Shown: positions 1 through 9,950 of the stretch, piece after piece
How the letters are laid out: every line of letters begins with the position of its first letter
Numbering within the stretch: the stretch's first letter is position 1
NCBI GenBank assembly: GCA_020722065.1
Contig: DYLK01000016.1
Coordinates: 1-59,607 of the forward strand
Length of the DNA: 59,607 bases
Direction of reading: 5' to 3'
DNA from: Melioribacter roseus
Lineage (GTDB): Bacteria; Bacteroidota; Ignavibacteria; Ignavibacteriales; Melioribacteraceae
The notes under the pieces: generated by a model
Database searches by the model: none
What the model saw: the letters and a program-made list of their open reading frames with translations, nothing else
Told to the model about the DNA's origin: nothing
Program-made: the position numbers and the translations under genes

Positions 1-194
1 TTAAAAAATGATAAATTAATCCGATTATCTTTTTGAAAATAAAATACTTAATAATACTCAAAAAATCTTATAGTGGATTTGCTGTAAATAGCCATTAAAA
101 TACTTAAATTATTTATTAATAGAATTATAGAATAAATTTATCAAGATAGATTAAAATATTAACAGAAGTTTATCATAAGTCAAAAGGAGAAAAA

Positions 195-2108
195 ATGAAA
201 ATTTTTAACAAAATTAGTCTTTTTCACAAAATTATGTCGTTATCAACACTATTTTTAATACTTATCTTTAGTGGTTCATATTTTTTTGCTTTACCAGAAC
301 TTTATAACCTTATTTATTCTGAACGGGAATTAGGAATTAGAGAAAATGTAGAAATAGCATATTCGATTATTGAAAATGAATTTAATAAATCTCAGCAGGG
401 CGAAATAACAGTTGAAGAAGCAAAAAATAATGCTATTGCTCAAATAAAGGGGTTACGTTTTGCAAAAAATAGTGGTTATTTCTGGATTAATGATTTTACC
501 CCAAATATGATTATGCATCCAATTAAACCAGAATTAGATGGAAGTAATCTTAGTGGTAATGAAGACCCAAATGGGAAAAAATTATTTATTGAAATGGTAA
601 ATGTTGTTAAAAAAAGTGGCGAAGGTTATGTTGATTACCAATGGTCAAAAGTTGGGTCAAGCATTCCAGTAGATAAAAGATCTTTTGTAAAAGGCTTCAC
701 TCCGTGGGGTTGGATTATTGGTAATGGCGTATATGTTGATGATATTGAAAAAGTTATTTCTGAAATAGAAGGAACAATTTTGTTAATATTTATAGTCATA
801 TTTATAATAATAATTGGTGCAGCTTTAATTTTTGCTAAAAATATTTCCTCCCCGATTAAGGAATTGCAATTAATAAGTAATAAAGTAGCCGAAGGTAATG
901 TAGATGTTTTTGTTGCTGAAAATAGAGAAGATGAGTTAGGGGCATTAGCAAAATCTTTTAATAAGATGACGTTAAACATAAAAACTCTTTTAAATGAAGT
1001 AGAGCAAAAAGGAAGAATTGCAGAACAAGCGGCAAATGAAGCACATAAGTTACATAAGGAATCGCAAAAACAAGAAGAATATCTTGACCGGAATATTAAA
1101 ATATTATTAGAAGAAATGGAAAAATTAGCTCAAGGTGATTTATTAGTTAAGGTAGAAGCTGAAAAACAAGATGATAATATTGCTAAGTTATTTAATGGAT
1201 TCAATTTAACAGTAGAAAATATTAAAAGTTTAATTACACAAGTAAAAGATTCAGTAGAAGCAACGGCAAGTGCAAGTGCCGAAATTTCAGCGAGTGCCGA
1301 ACAAATGGCTGCTGGAACGCAAGAACAAGCATCTCAAGCAACTGAAGTTGCAAATTCAACACATGAAATGCTATTATCTTTCCAAGAAAATAACAAAATG
1401 GTAGAAGAATCATATAATAAAGTAAAAGAAGCAGGGGAAGTTGCAAAAAATGGTGGTAAAATAATGAATATTACAACATCAGACATAAATGAGATTGCCG
1501 AAGTGTTTAATATTGCAACAAATTCTGTTAAGGAACTTGGGAATAATAGTGATAAAATTGGAGAAATTATCCAAGTGATTGATGAAATTGCTGACCAAAC
1601 AAATTTGTTAGCACTAAATGCAGCAATAGAAGCTGCACGAGCTGGCGAACAAGGTAGAGGTTTTGCAGTAGTTGCAGATGAAGTTAGAAAATTAGCTGAA
1701 AGAACTACCAAAGCAACAAAAGAAATTGCAGATATGATAAATAAGATACAAAATGATACTAATAATACTGTATTAAACATCGAAAAAGGAAATGAAAAAG
1801 TAGAGAGGGGAAAACATAATGTCCAAAATGCTTCGCAGACACTTGGTGAAATTATTAATAAAACAAACGAAGTTGTGGAAATTGTTGCAAGTATCGAATC
1901 AAATAGTAAGAATCAAACAAATGTAGTACAGGAAATAAGTAACAGCATTTCAGGCATTACAACAGTAACTGGTGAAACTGCGTTAGGAATTCAACAAATT
2001 TCGCAAGCAAGTGATGATTTGAATAAACTAACCGAACGTTTGCAAGATTTAATTTCAATGTTCAAAATTGATGAAGGTTCAAGAAGAAATACAAAATTTC
2101 TGAGATAA
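195..2108 (+). CDS. Methyl-accepting chemotaxis protein with Cache sensor
   Basis: Inner-membrane chemoreceptor that would signal to CheA/CheW. Visible order: N-terminal membrane segment (about residues 14-34), a periplasmic single-Cache-type sensor (about 35-190, with the SGYFWINDF and [12 protein letters not shown] motifs of sCache_2), a second membrane segment (about 194-216), HAMP, a second HAMP-like stretch near 300-350, then a long coiled-coil signalling domain whose hairpin tip reads [21 protein letters not shown] near residues 464-485. No NWETF-type C-terminal pentapeptide is present. A strong AAGGAG site lies 6-7 nt before the ATG. It ends 1 nt before the Rrf2 regulator, suggesting translational coupling. 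The ligand is unknown; sCache_2 domains commonly bind small organic acids, but the neighbouring nitrogen genes leave other ligands open. Confidence 0.95.
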   Translation: MKIFNKISLFHKIMSLSTLFLILIFSGSYFFALPELYNLIYSERELGIRENVEIAYSIIENEFNKSQQGEITVEEAKNNAIAQIKGLRFAKNSGYFWINDFTPNMIMHPIKPELDGSNLSGNEDPNGKKLFIEMVNVVKKSGEGYVDYQWSKVGSSIPVDKRSFVKGFTPWGWIIGNGVYVDDIEKVISEIEGTILLIFIVIFIIIIGAALIFAKNISSPIKELQLISNKVAEGNVDVFVAENREDELGALAKSFNKMTLNIKTLLNEVEQKGRIAEQAANEAHKLHKESQKQEEYLDRNIKILLEEMEKLAQGDLLVKVEAEKQDDNIAKLFNGFNLTVENIKSLITQVKDSVEATASASAEISASAEQMAAGTQEQASQATEVANSTHEMLLSFQENNKMVEESYNKVKEAGEVAKNGGKIMNITTSDINEIAEVFNIATNSVKELGNNSDKIGEIIQVIDEIADQTNLLALNAAIEAARAGEQGRGFAVVADEVRKLAERTTKATKEIADMINKIQNDTNNTVLNIEKGNEKVERGKHNVQNASQTLGEIINKTNEVVEIVASIESNSKNQTNVVQEISNSISGITTVTGETALGIQQISQASDDLNKLTERLQDLISMFKIDEGSRRNTKFLR

Positions 2109-2109
2109 T

Positions 2110-2541
2110 ATGAGTTTAATATTTTCGAAAACTTGTGAATTAGCTTTTCAAGCAACTATTTTCTTTTCGACAAGGGAAGAATATTATGTTTTTACTGCAA
2201 AGGAAATTGCAGAAAAATTAGAAGTACCAAAAGAATATTTGGCGAAGGTTCTTCAGATATTAACAAAATTAGAAGTAATTGGTTCAAAAAAAGGCAAAAA
2301 TGGTGGGTTTTTTCTAAACAAAAATAAATTAAATCTAAAATTGATAGATATAGTACGTGAGGTTGATGGATTAGAAGTATTTGAAAAATGCTTACTTGGT
2401 TATCCAGGTTGTGGAGTAACCGATTACTGTCCAGTTCACGATACTTGGGGAAGAATAAGAGATGAAATTTATCAACTACTTGAAAATACAACACTCGATC
2501 AATTAGAAGGAAAAACTTACGAAAGACTTAAATTAATTTAA
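2110..2541 (+). CDS. Rrf2/NsrR-type transcriptional regulator, probable Fe-S cluster sensor
   Basis: DNA-binding repressor or activator of the Rrf2 superfamily (IscR, NsrR, RsrR relatives). The winged-helix part spans about residues 1-80 (FTAKEIAEKLEVPKEYLAKV recognition region, then GGFFL wing). Three cysteines, C94-x6-C101-x5-C107, fall where family members ligate a [2Fe-2S] or [4Fe-4S] cluster; the spacing is close to but not identical with IscR and NsrR. The gene starts 1 nt after the chemoreceptor stop, and a candidate promoter for the respiratory genes lies directly behind it. Control of those genes, for example in response to NO or redox state, is inferred from position only. Confidence 0.9.
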   Translation: MSLIFSKTCELAFQATIFFSTREEYYVFTAKEIAEKLEVPKEYLAKVLQILTKLEVIGSKKGKNGGFFLNKNKLNLKLIDIVREVDGLEVFEKCLLGYPGCGVTDYCPVHDTWGRIRDEIYQLLENTTLDQLEGKTYERLKLI

Positions 2542-2551
2542 AAAATATCTT

Positions 2552-2580
2552 TTGACTTTTATATCTTATTTGTATATTAA
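2552..2580 (+). promoter_or_regulatory. Candidate sigma70-type promoter for the NapH/HAO/NapC operon
   Basis: TTGACT at 2552-2557, 17-nt spacer, TATTAA at 2575-2580, in the only gap of the cluster (2542-2618). It would give the cytochrome genes their own transcript directly after the Rrf2 gene. No clear inverted repeat for the regulator was found; only a TATCTT-type direct repeat is visible. Confidence 0.4.
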
Positions 2581-2618
2581 AACAAGAAAAAAAAATCTGA
2601 TTTAAAAGAAAATTATAT

Positions 2619-3749
2619 ATGGCAAAAAAAATAAAATTAGACGAAATACAAAAATCCAGATTGTTGGTTCAGTTAACATTCGTTTTATTATCAATTTGGA
2701 TAGGAATTGAATTTTATTTTTTCGTTTCATTTTTAGAAAGTGGAAACTTAGTTAATTATGTCGTAAAACCTGGTGGAGTTGAGGCTTTTCTTCCGATAAG
2801 TTCATTGATGAGTTTTTATTATTTTGTTTTAACTGGAGTAGTAAATTCTTCACACCCAGCAGGTTTATTCATATTCCTTTCTGTTGTAACAATTTCGCTC
2901 GTTTATGGAAAATCATTCTGTAGTTATGTTTGTCCGATAGGTTTTATTTCGGAATACATTGGTGAATTTGGCGAAAAAATAAAGAAAAAAATATTCAAAA
3001 AACCACTAAGAAAACTCCCCCGAATTTTAGATTATCCGCTTCGAAGTTTAAAATATCTATTATTGTTTTTTTTCGCTTGGGGAATATTTTCAATGACTGA
3101 TGAAGCGTTAGAATTGTTTTTGGATAGTCCATATAACAAAATCGCTGATGTGAAAATGTGGTACTTTTTCGCCGAAATAACTCAATTTTCACTAATTGTA
3201 ATTACTATATTGTTCCTTTTATCAATTGTAATAAGAAATTTTTGGTGTAGATATTTATGTCCTTATGGAGCATTGCTCGGAATAGCCTCATTGCTAAGTT
3301 TGAATAAAATTAAAAGAGAAAAAAGCACTTGCATTGATTGCAAACTCTGCACAAAAGCCTGCCCATCATCAATTCAAGTTCATAAAGTAAATTATGTAAT
3401 TTCAGATGAATGCACAAGTTGTATGAGTTGCGTTTCTGCTTGTCCAGTTGAAAACACACTTTTCATTCAAAATATCATAACAAAGAAAAAACCAGGGAAA
3501 TATACAGTTCCAGTGTTCATTCTAAGTTTATTTTTGATTGTAAATCTTGGAGCGAGAATTTCGGGGAATTGGTTTTCGAATATTTCACCAAAAGAATATT
3601 TATTGTTATATGAAGGTATTGATACTTACGATCATATAAGAAGTGTAGAAGATGTCGAAAAATTAAACAAAGTGGCTGAAAAAAATAAGAATGTAAATAA
3701 AGAAAGCAAATCACTAAACAACAAACAAACAAACAAGGAGTCAGTATGA
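2619..3749 (+). CDS. NapH/CcoG-like membrane 4Fe-4S ferredoxin protein
   Basis: Polytopic membrane protein likely to take electrons from quinol and pass them to periplasmic cytochromes. Membrane segments appear near residues 15-36, 60-95, 143-157, 190-207 and 297-313. Two paired C-x3-CP motifs (C101/C105 and C210/C214) are the family hallmark of NapH/NosR. Two ferredoxin [4Fe-4S] motifs follow at C238-x2-C241-x2-C244-x3-C248P and C264-x2-C267-x2-C270-x3-C274P. The C-terminus beyond the last membrane helix is charged and low-complexity. The stop overlaps the start of the octaheme cytochrome gene by ATGA. NapH itself works with NapG, which is absent here, so a role as partner of the HAO/NapC pair is inferred. 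Confidence 0.88.
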   Translation: MAKKIKLDEIQKSRLLVQLTFVLLSIWIGIEFYFFVSFLESGNLVNYVVKPGGVEAFLPISSLMSFYYFVLTGVVNSSHPAGLFIFLSVVTISLVYGKSFCSYVCPIGFISEYIGEFGEKIKKKIFKKPLRKLPRILDYPLRSLKYLLLFFFAWGIFSMTDEALELFLDSPYNKIADVKMWYFFAEITQFSLIVITILFLLSIVIRNFWCRYLCPYGALLGIASLLSLNKIKREKSTCIDCKLCTKACPSSIQVHKVNYVISDECTSCMSCVSACPVENTLFIQNIITKKKPGKYTVPVFILSLFLIVNLGARISGNWFSNISPKEYLLLYEGIDTYDHIRSVEDVEKLNKVAEKNKNVNKESKSLNNKQTNKESV

Positions 3750-5089
3750 AGAAGTCAATTAGTATTCTTTCTGCATTTCTTTTTCTACTTTTTTTGGCAA
3801 ATATAAGTTATGCTGAAACATGGTATGCAAAAGGAAATGATGCGTCTGGAAAGTGTATGACATGTCATAAAGAAAAGACGCATGGTCTTTATAATCAGTG
3901 GAAATCTTCAGCCCACGCACAACATAATGTTACTTGTATTGATTGTCATAAAGCAAAAAGTGGCGATCCCGATGCATTTCAACATGAAGGTACGTTAATT
4001 GCAACTTTAGTTACACCAAAAGATTGTGGTGTTTGCCACAAAAAAGAAGCTGCAGAAGTGGAAAAATCACATCATGCAACAGCTGCTTTAATTCTTGAAT
4101 CTAATGATGCATATTTAGCACATGTTGGCGGTGGAAATCCAGTTGCAATTACAGGTTGTGAAAATTGCCACGGAAGCAAAATTGTTATCGACAAGAATCA
4201 AAAAAACAAATTATCTAAAAAAACTTTTCCAAATTCTGGGGTTGGAAGATTAAATCCTGATGGTTCAAAAGGCTCTTGTACAGTTTGTCATACACGACAT
4301 TCATTTTCAAAAGCTCAAGCTCGTCAACCAGAAGCATGTTCAAAATGCCATTTGGGACCTGACCATCCACAAAAAGAAATATATGAAGAAAGTAAACATG
4401 GTAATGCATATTTTACTCATTCAGATGAAATGAACATTAAATCTGATAGATGGATAGTTGGACTAGATTATTTTGAAGCTCCAACTTGTGCTACTTGCCA
4501 CATGTCAGCAACGACAAAGCAAAAAGTAACACACGATGTTGGTGCAAGAATTAAATGGTCAACTCGTCCAGCAATTTCGAAGAAATTAGATAATTGGCAA
4601 AAAAAACGAGCTAATATGAAAGATGTTTGTAGCACTTGCCACTCTGAAACTTTCTATAATGGTCATTTTTATCAATATGACGCTCTTGTAAATCTTTATG
4701 ATGAAAAATTTGCTAAACCAGCAACAGATATTATGAATATCATTAAAAAGAATAAATTATTAAAAGTTAAAGCTGAAATGGGAAATGAGATTGAATGGTA
4801 TTATTGGGAACTTTGGCATCACGAAGGAAGAAGAGCTCGTCACGGCGCTGCTATGATGGGTCCTGATTATACTTGGTGGCACGGTATCTATGATGTTCTT
4901 CACAATTTCTATTTTGAATTTATTCCAGCTGCAAGAGCTTACAAAAATAAAGAAGTTAATGCTTATATCAACAAATTGTTCAAAGAAGACAAAATGCATC
5001 AGTGGTTAAGTAAGAATACACAAGATTTGAAAAAAGATATAAAATCTGGAAAACAGAAAGAGATTTACGAACATTTATTCAAACAATAA
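3746..5089 (+). CDS. Octaheme c-type cytochrome, hydroxylamine oxidoreductase (HAO) family
   Basis: Periplasmic multiheme redox enzyme with a signal peptide (residues 1-23, cleavage after SYA). Eight CXXCH motifs start at C37, C64, C94, C138, C178, C198, C248 and C295. Order and surrounding motifs (QARQPEACSKCHLGPDHPQ, APTCATCHMSAT, VTHDVG) match the HAO family and not NrfA, which has a CXXCK heme. Family members oxidise hydroxylamine or hydrazine when a Tyr cross-links the catalytic heme, or reduce nitrite/hydroxylamine to ammonium when it is absent (epsilon-HAO of Campylobacter). A Tyr at 375 in MMGPDYTWWHG lies in the C-terminal helical part; whether it aligns with the cross-linking Tyr cannot be settled by eye. 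Translation is coupled to the upstream gene by ATGA. With a quinol-dehydrogenase-like gene after it, a reductive role is the better guess. Confidence 0.9.
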   Translation: MKKSISILSAFLFLLFLANISYAETWYAKGNDASGKCMTCHKEKTHGLYNQWKSSAHAQHNVTCIDCHKAKSGDPDAFQHEGTLIATLVTPKDCGVCHKKEAAEVEKSHHATAALILESNDAYLAHVGGGNPVAITGCENCHGSKIVIDKNQKNKLSKKTFPNSGVGRLNPDGSKGSCTVCHTRHSFSKAQARQPEACSKCHLGPDHPQKEIYEESKHGNAYFTHSDEMNIKSDRWIVGLDYFEAPTCATCHMSATTKQKVTHDVGARIKWSTRPAISKKLDNWQKKRANMKDVCSTCHSETFYNGHFYQYDALVNLYDEKFAKPATDIMNIIKKNKLLKVKAEMGNEIEWYYWELWHHEGRRARHGAAMMGPDYTWWHGIYDVLHNFYFEFIPAARAYKNKEVNAYINKLFKEDKMHQWLSKNTQDLKKDIKSGKQKEIYEHLFKQ

Positions 5090-5101
5090 GTGAGTAGTAT
5101 T

Positions 5102-6604
5102 ATGAATCTTAATAAGAAATATCAAAAATTTCTTAAGAGTATTTCAATTAACAAATTTGCAAAATATGGGGTGATACTTATGGTATCATCCTTTATTATT
5201 TTCTTTGTTTTAGAATTTTTGCGATTTGTTGGAATACTTGAAAGTGCTTTAGTTGGATTATATTCTTATCTCTCTTCACCTACTTTGTTTGTAATTGGTC
5301 TCTTGTTAATTCCTTTTGGTTGGTATAAAGAAATGAAATTAACGGGCAAACCACTTAAAGAATTAATTTCAAGTAAATTTGATGACACAGAAACAAGCGG
5401 AACCTTTTTTGGTTCTAAACTTTTTTTAACACTTTCTGGCACTGTTTTAGCAAGTGTTATTTTTCTTGCTTTTGCCAGTACTAGAATGTTAAGTTTTATG
5501 GAAGAACCAGTTTTTTGCGGAACTGCTTGCCATTCAACAATGACACCTGAATGGACAACTTACCAAGAATCGCCACACAGTCGAGTTCGCTGTGTTGATT
5601 GCCACGTTGGCGAAGGAGTTGGTGCATTAGTAGATTCCAAAATTAACGGTACTTGGCAGATGATTTCTGTTTCACTTAATTTGTATGAAAAGCCAATTCC
5701 CACACCAGTTCATAATTTACGACCTTCTCGTGAAACTTGCGAGAAATGTCATTGGCCAGAAAAATTCTACGGAAATCGTTTGAAAACAATTACAAAATAC
5801 GATTTTGATGAATTTAGTACTCCAAAATACACAACGCTTAGTCTAAAAATTGATTCTGGTGAAAAGACGGGTGTTTCAGGAATTCATTGGCATGTAAACA
5901 AAGATATTAAAGTTACATATTCATCAATTAATGATAAACGAGAAGAAATTCTTTGGGTAAAAGTTGAAGATAAAAAAGGTAACATCAGAGAGTTTAAAAA
6001 TAAAAATTATGTAAATCAATTTGCGGATACTGATGCTGACGAACGTGTAATGGATTGCGTCGATTGTCATAACAGAGCAACACATATTTATGAAAATCCT
6101 GAAAAGGCAATAGACCAAAGAATTGCAACTGGTTTATTAGATAAAAGATTGCCATTTATTAAACGAGTTGGATTAGAAGCAATTACAGGTTCATTTGCAG
6201 ATAAAGAATATGGATTAAAATTTGTGAAACAGCATGTTGAAAGTTTTTACAGCAAAAATTATGCATCAACATGGATTGGATTTTCTGAATCAATTGATAA
6301 AGCAGTAAAAGTATTACAATCAGTTTACAACAGAAATATTCATCCAGAAATGAATATTGATTGGGGAACATATCCTAATCATATCGGACATGAAAAAGAT
6401 GGCGGTTGCTTCCGTTGTCATAATAATGATATGGTTGATAACAAAGGGAAAGCAATACCTTATGATTGTACTACTTGTCATTCAATTCTTGCTTATGATT
6501 CCAAAGAACCTTATCAATTTTTAAGTTCTAAGGTTAGTGATGTAGCAGATTCTTCTCTCCACAAATATTTACAGACCGAGTTTTTGAATAGCATCCAAAA
6601 GTAA
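5102..6604 (+). CDS. NapC/NirT-family multiheme membrane cytochrome c (likely electron donor to HAO-like enzyme)
   Basis: Membrane-anchored quinol-oxidising cytochrome. Three hydrophobic segments lie in the first 130 residues, then the periplasmic heme part. Numbering from a GTG at 5090, heme motifs are an unusual C143-x3-CH (CGTACH) plus CXXCH at C168, C217, C323, C440 and C460, giving six probable hemes, more than tetraheme NapC/NrfH. I start at the ATG at 5102 because GTGAG lies 7 nt before it, while the in-frame GTG at 5090, directly after the HAO stop, has no ribosome site. In Campylobacter-type HAO systems a NapC-like HaoC neighbours HaoA, so this is the likely equivalent. The gene is followed by a hairpin terminator. 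Confidence 0.88.
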   Translation: MNLNKKYQKFLKSISINKFAKYGVILMVSSFIIFFVLEFLRFVGILESALVGLYSYLSSPTLFVIGLLLIPFGWYKEMKLTGKPLKELISSKFDDTETSGTFFGSKLFLTLSGTVLASVIFLAFASTRMLSFMEEPVFCGTACHSTMTPEWTTYQESPHSRVRCVDCHVGEGVGALVDSKINGTWQMISVSLNLYEKPIPTPVHNLRPSRETCEKCHWPEKFYGNRLKTITKYDFDEFSTPKYTTLSLKIDSGEKTGVSGIHWHVNKDIKVTYSSINDKREEILWVKVEDKKGNIREFKNKNYVNQFADTDADERVMDCVDCHNRATHIYENPEKAIDQRIATGLLDKRLPFIKRVGLEAITGSFADKEYGLKFVKQHVESFYSKNYASTWIGFSESIDKAVKVLQSVYNRNIHPEMNIDWGTYPNHIGHEKDGGCFRCHNNDMVDNKGKAIPYDCTTCHSILAYDSKEPYQFLSSKVSDVADSSLHKYLQTEFLNSIQK

Positions 6605-6611
6605 TTAAAAG

Positions 6612-6647
6612 AAAACCTTCCTCGAATTTTTTCTTGGAAGGTTTTAA
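6612..6647. terminator. Hairpin terminator between convergent cytochrome and lepB genes
   Basis: Perfect 10-bp stem AAAACCTTCC (6612-6621) / GGAAGGTTTT (6636-6645) with a 14-nt loop, A-run before and T-run after, so it could serve both strands. Confidence 0.75.
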
Positions 6648-6711
6648 TTTTAATTGAGTAAAATTTATTTATTCAGAATAGTAACAAAATTCAATTCAAT
6701 CAACTAACATA

Positions 6712-7575
6712 TTAATGAACAATTTTACCTATTCTGCTCCAACGAATAGAACTAAATAACGCGATAGGTTCTGAAAATGGAATTTCTTGTGGCCACGACC
6801 AATAAATCATCCACGCTTGACCAACAATATTTTCGCGAGGTACAAATCCCCAAAATCTGCTATCGGCACTATCATCTCTGTTGTCGCCCATCATAAAGTA
6901 ATAATCTTGTGGAATTGTAAAAGTTTCTGCGATTTCTCCGTCAATTTTAATTTTGTTCCCATAAATTGTTACTACATTTCTTCCGTAATGACGATTGATT
7001 AAAGTTCTGTAAGTTTCAATATTCTCGAGTGTTAACTTAACAATATCACCTTTTTTAGGAATGACAAGCGGTCCGTAATTATCTTCATTCCAGCCTGAAT
7101 TTTTTGGGAAAATATATGGCATTGAAAAACCAGCAGGAATTGGCATTTGTTTTTTATATTGAATGAAAGGTGGAATCCAGATTTCTTTTCCGTTAATAAA
7201 TACAACTTGGTTTTTAATTTCCAAAGTATCGCCAGGTAAACCGATTAATCTTTTCACATAACTCATTACAGTTGTTGAAATTAATGCATCTCTATCGCCT
7301 GGATAATCGAATACAACAATATCAAATCTTTCAGGCTCACGTATTCCTGGGACTTTGAAATAAGGCAAACGGATGTCAGTATATGGGATATTTCTTGGAG
7401 ATGAAGAACCGTAAATAAATTTATTTACAAATAGGAAATCACCTACAAGAATTGTTTTTTCCATTGAACCAGTTGGAATTTTTGAAGTTTCCAAAATAAA
7501 AGATTTAATTAATATTGCTGCAAAAACAATAATTAATAGGTTTTTGATGGAGATTAATATTCGTTTTAAGTTCAT
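6712..7575 (-). CDS. lepB: Signal peptidase I
   Basis: Inner-membrane serine/lysine protease that removes signal peptides of exported proteins. From the chosen start the protein has 287 residues: an N-terminal membrane anchor (about 10-28), the catalytic Ser in PTGSMEKT (box B, Ser near 37), the general-base Lys in YVKRLIGLPGD (box D) and the GDNRDDSADSR box E. The frame stays open 24 codons further upstream into lepA, but the ATG at 7573-7575 leaves a 13-nt gap to the lepA stop, has a purine-rich AAGAGAAA before it and matches the usual N-terminus. Probably one transcript with lepA, as in many bacteria. Confidence 0.95.
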   Translation of the reverse strand: MNLKRILISIKNLLIIVFAAILIKSFILETSKIPTGSMEKTILVGDFLFVNKFIYGSSSPRNIPYTDIRLPYFKVPGIREPERFDIVVFDYPGDRDALISTTVMSYVKRLIGLPGDTLEIKNQVVFINGKEIWIPPFIQYKKQMPIPAGFSMPYIFPKNSGWNEDNYGPLVIPKKGDIVKLTLENIETYRTLINRHYGRNVVTIYGNKIKIDGEIAETFTIPQDYYFMMGDNRDDSADSRFWGFVPRENIVGQAWMIYWSWPQEIPFSEPIALFSSIRWSRIGKIVH

Positions 7576-7588
7576 TAGTTTCTCTTTT

Positions 7589-9382
7589 TTAATCATCAAT
7601 TTGAAGTATAGATAAAAACGCTTCTTGAGGGATTTCGATATTTCCAACTTGTTTCATTCGTTTTTTCCCTTCTTTTTGTTTTTCAAGAAGTTTACGCTTT
7701 CTGGTAATATCGCCACCGTAACATTTTGCAAGAACATTTTTTCGCATGGCTTTTATATTTGTTCTAGCTATAACTTTGTTCCCAATTGAAGCTTGGACAG
7801 CTATTTCAAATAATTGCCGTGGAATTAAATCTTTTAATTTTGCGGTAACTTTTCTGCCCCAATCAAATGCTTTTTCTCGGTGAACAATTACTGATAGTGA
7901 ATCTACAGTATCGCCATTTAACATTATATCAAGTTTAACTAAATCAGAAGGACGATAACCAATAAATTCATAATCTAAAGAAGCATAACCACGGGAAATA
8001 GATTTTAATTTATCATAAAAATCGAAAATCACTTCGGAAAGAGGAAATTCATATTGCAAATCTGCTCTTGTTGAATCAATATAACTCGTATTTTTATAGA
8101 TTCCTCGTTTTTCCATAGCCAATTTCATCAAACTACCAACATAATCGCTTGGTGTAACAATTTGTGCTTTAATATATGGTTCTTCAATTCTGTCAATTTC
8201 CATAACATTTGGCATATCAGCAGGGTTATCAACAATTAGTTGAGTCCCATTTTTTTTATAGATAATATATTCAACGTTTGGTAAAGTTGTAACTATACTC
8301 TGATTGTATTCACGTTCCAATCTTTCTTGCACAATTTCCATGTGCAACATTCCCAAAAAACCACAACGAAAGCCAAACCCCAATGCTGCCGATGTTTCAG
8401 GTGTGAAAACCAAAGCCGAATCGTTTAATCTAAATTTTTCTAAAGCATCACGTAAATTTTCAAAATCTTCAGTGTTTGTTGGATAAAGTCCAGAATATAC
8501 CATCGGTTTTATTACTTGATAACCAGGAAGTGGATTTTTAGCTGGGTTTTTAAATGTAGTTATTGTATCGCCAACTTTTGTGTCGTGAACGTCTTTAATA
8601 CTTCCAATAACGTAACCAACATTTCCAGCTGAAATTTCTTTTTGTGGAATTTTCTTTAACCCGAGAATTCCAACTTCTTCTGCCAAAAAAGTTCGATTGT
8701 GTGCAAAAAACTTAATTTGATCTTTCGTTCTTAATATTCCATTCTTTACTCGGATGTAAGCTATTGCTCCGCGATACGAATCAAATATAGAGTCAAATAT
8801 CAATGCTTGAAGTGGAGCTTCGGGATCGCCGACTGGTGGGGGAATTTTTTGAACAATTGCTTCAAGAATTTCTTGAATTCCAATTCGTTCTTTGGCACTT
8901 GCATGAATAATATCTTCCTTTTTGCAACCAAGTAAATCCATAATTTGTTTTGATACAACTTCCACTTGTGCACTTGGTAAATCAATTTTATTCAAAACTG
9001 GAATTATTTCCAACCCAGCATCAAAAGCAAGATAAAGATTGCTTATTGTTTGAGCTTCAACACCTTGTGCAGCATCTACAACAAGAAGTGCACCTTCGCA
9101 AGCAGCAAGTGAGCGTGAAACTTCATAAGTAAAATCTACGTGTCCGGGAGTATCAATTAAATTTAAAATGTATTCATCACCATCAATTGACTTATAATTC
9201 ATTTGAATTGCGTGTGATTTTATTGTGATTCCTCGTTCTCTTTCTAAATCTAAATCATCTAAAAGTTGATTTTTAGCTTCTCGCTGGGAAATTGTTCCAG
9301 TAAATTCTAACAAGCCATCAGCTATTGTGGATTTTCCATGATCTATATGTGCAACAATGCAAAAATTTCTAAAATTCTTCAT
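7589..9382 (-). CDS. lepA: Elongation factor 4, ribosome back-translocase
   Basis: Translational GTPase acting on the ribosome. At 597 residues it has the normal length. The G domain starts with AHIDHGKST (P-loop, about 10-18), then [11 protein letters not shown] (G3) and NKIDLPSA (G4). Domain V and the LepA-specific C-terminus are present ([19 protein letters not shown]). The protein starts [16 protein letters not shown] as expected. It is first of a two-gene unit with lepB. The 223 nt upstream (9383-9605) contain no recognisable gene. Confidence 0.97.
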   Translation of the reverse strand: MKNFRNFCIVAHIDHGKSTIADGLLEFTGTISQREAKNQLLDDLDLERERGITIKSHAIQMNYKSIDGDEYILNLIDTPGHVDFTYEVSRSLAACEGALLVVDAAQGVEAQTISNLYLAFDAGLEIIPVLNKIDLPSAQVEVVSKQIMDLLGCKKEDIIHASAKERIGIQEILEAIVQKIPPPVGDPEAPLQALIFDSIFDSYRGAIAYIRVKNGILRTKDQIKFFAHNRTFLAEEVGILGLKKIPQKEISAGNVGYVIGSIKDVHDTKVGDTITTFKNPAKNPLPGYQVIKPMVYSGLYPTNTEDFENLRDALEKFRLNDSALVFTPETSAALGFGFRCGFLGMLHMEIVQERLEREYNQSIVTTLPNVEYIIYKKNGTQLIVDNPADMPNVMEIDRIEEPYIKAQIVTPSDYVGSLMKLAMEKRGIYKNTSYIDSTRADLQYEFPLSEVIFDFYDKLKSISRGYASLDYEFIGYRPSDLVKLDIMLNGDTVDSLSVIVHREKAFDWGRKVTAKLKDLIPRQLFEIAVQASIGNKVIARTNIKAMRKNVLAKCYGGDITRKRKLLEKQKEGKKRMKQVGNIEIPQEAFLSILQIDD

Positions 9383-9605
9383 AACCTACAAAATTTAACG
9401 TGAAAATATACGGATAGCAAAAGGGAAATCCAATTTGCGATTAGATTTGTAACGAGTAAAAACTCTATCTATAGTAAACAAATATTGAAAAATGATTCAA
9501 TCAAAAAATAATTTTGGGAGAAAAATGAATTTCTGAAAATGCAAAAAGAAAGTGCATTTTGCTAAAAAATGGAATTTTATCATTTATTCAAAATCTGAAA
9601 TTCTG

Positions 9606-9950
9606 TTAATAAAAAAAAGTAAGCCAAATTGTTTGTTCATTTTTAGATGTATAACTTACTCGATGTCTTGTTTCTGCGGGAATAATTATATAATCGCCAG
9701 GCAAAAGTTTGGATTTTGGAAAGTTCTCAAATTCTATTTCAGCTTCGCCTGAAATTAAATAAACAAATTCATTTTTATCTTGGTTAAACCAAAAATTGTT
9801 GGGTGAGATTTGCCCTTCACTAATTATTCTTTCAATTTTAATATTTTCAGAAGAGAAAATTTCTTCAATTCTCTCTTCTGATAAATTTTTGGGTAAATTC
9901 TTTAAAAAATTACCTTTTTTAAGATCTTCAAAATTATTTTTCGATAGCAA
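9606..9950 (-). CDS. Small cupin-domain protein
   Basis: A 114-residue single-domain cupin of unknown substrate. The central part shows cupin strands: NEFVYLISGEAEIEF, LLPGDYIIIPAETRHRVS, with the second-motif His before the C-terminal TIWLTFFY strand. The first-motif histidines are not obvious, so metal binding is uncertain. The frame begins with TTG, overlapping the end of the FKBP gene by 17 nt without a good ribosome site, so the true start may lie a little downstream. Co-transcription with the FKBP lipoprotein is likely. Confidence 0.75.
   Translation of the reverse strand: MLSKNNFEDLKKGNFLKNLPKNLSEERIEEIFSSENIKIERIISEGQISPNNFWFNQDKNEFVYLISGEAEIEFENFPKSKLLPGDYIIIPAETRHRVSYTSKNEQTIWLTFFY

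Noticed and set aside
1334-1780. Antisense 148-residue frame inside the chemoreceptor gene
   Set aside because: It mirrors the repetitive coiled-coil coding sequence and has no ribosome site or family motif.
3746-5089. NrfA cytochrome c nitrite reductase
   Set aside because: There are eight CXXCH motifs and no CXXCK; the spacing and flanking motifs match the HAO family.
7576-7647. Longer signal peptidase start inside lepA
   Set aside because: It would overlap lepA by 59 nt, lacks family support, and an ATG with a ribosome site exists at 7575.
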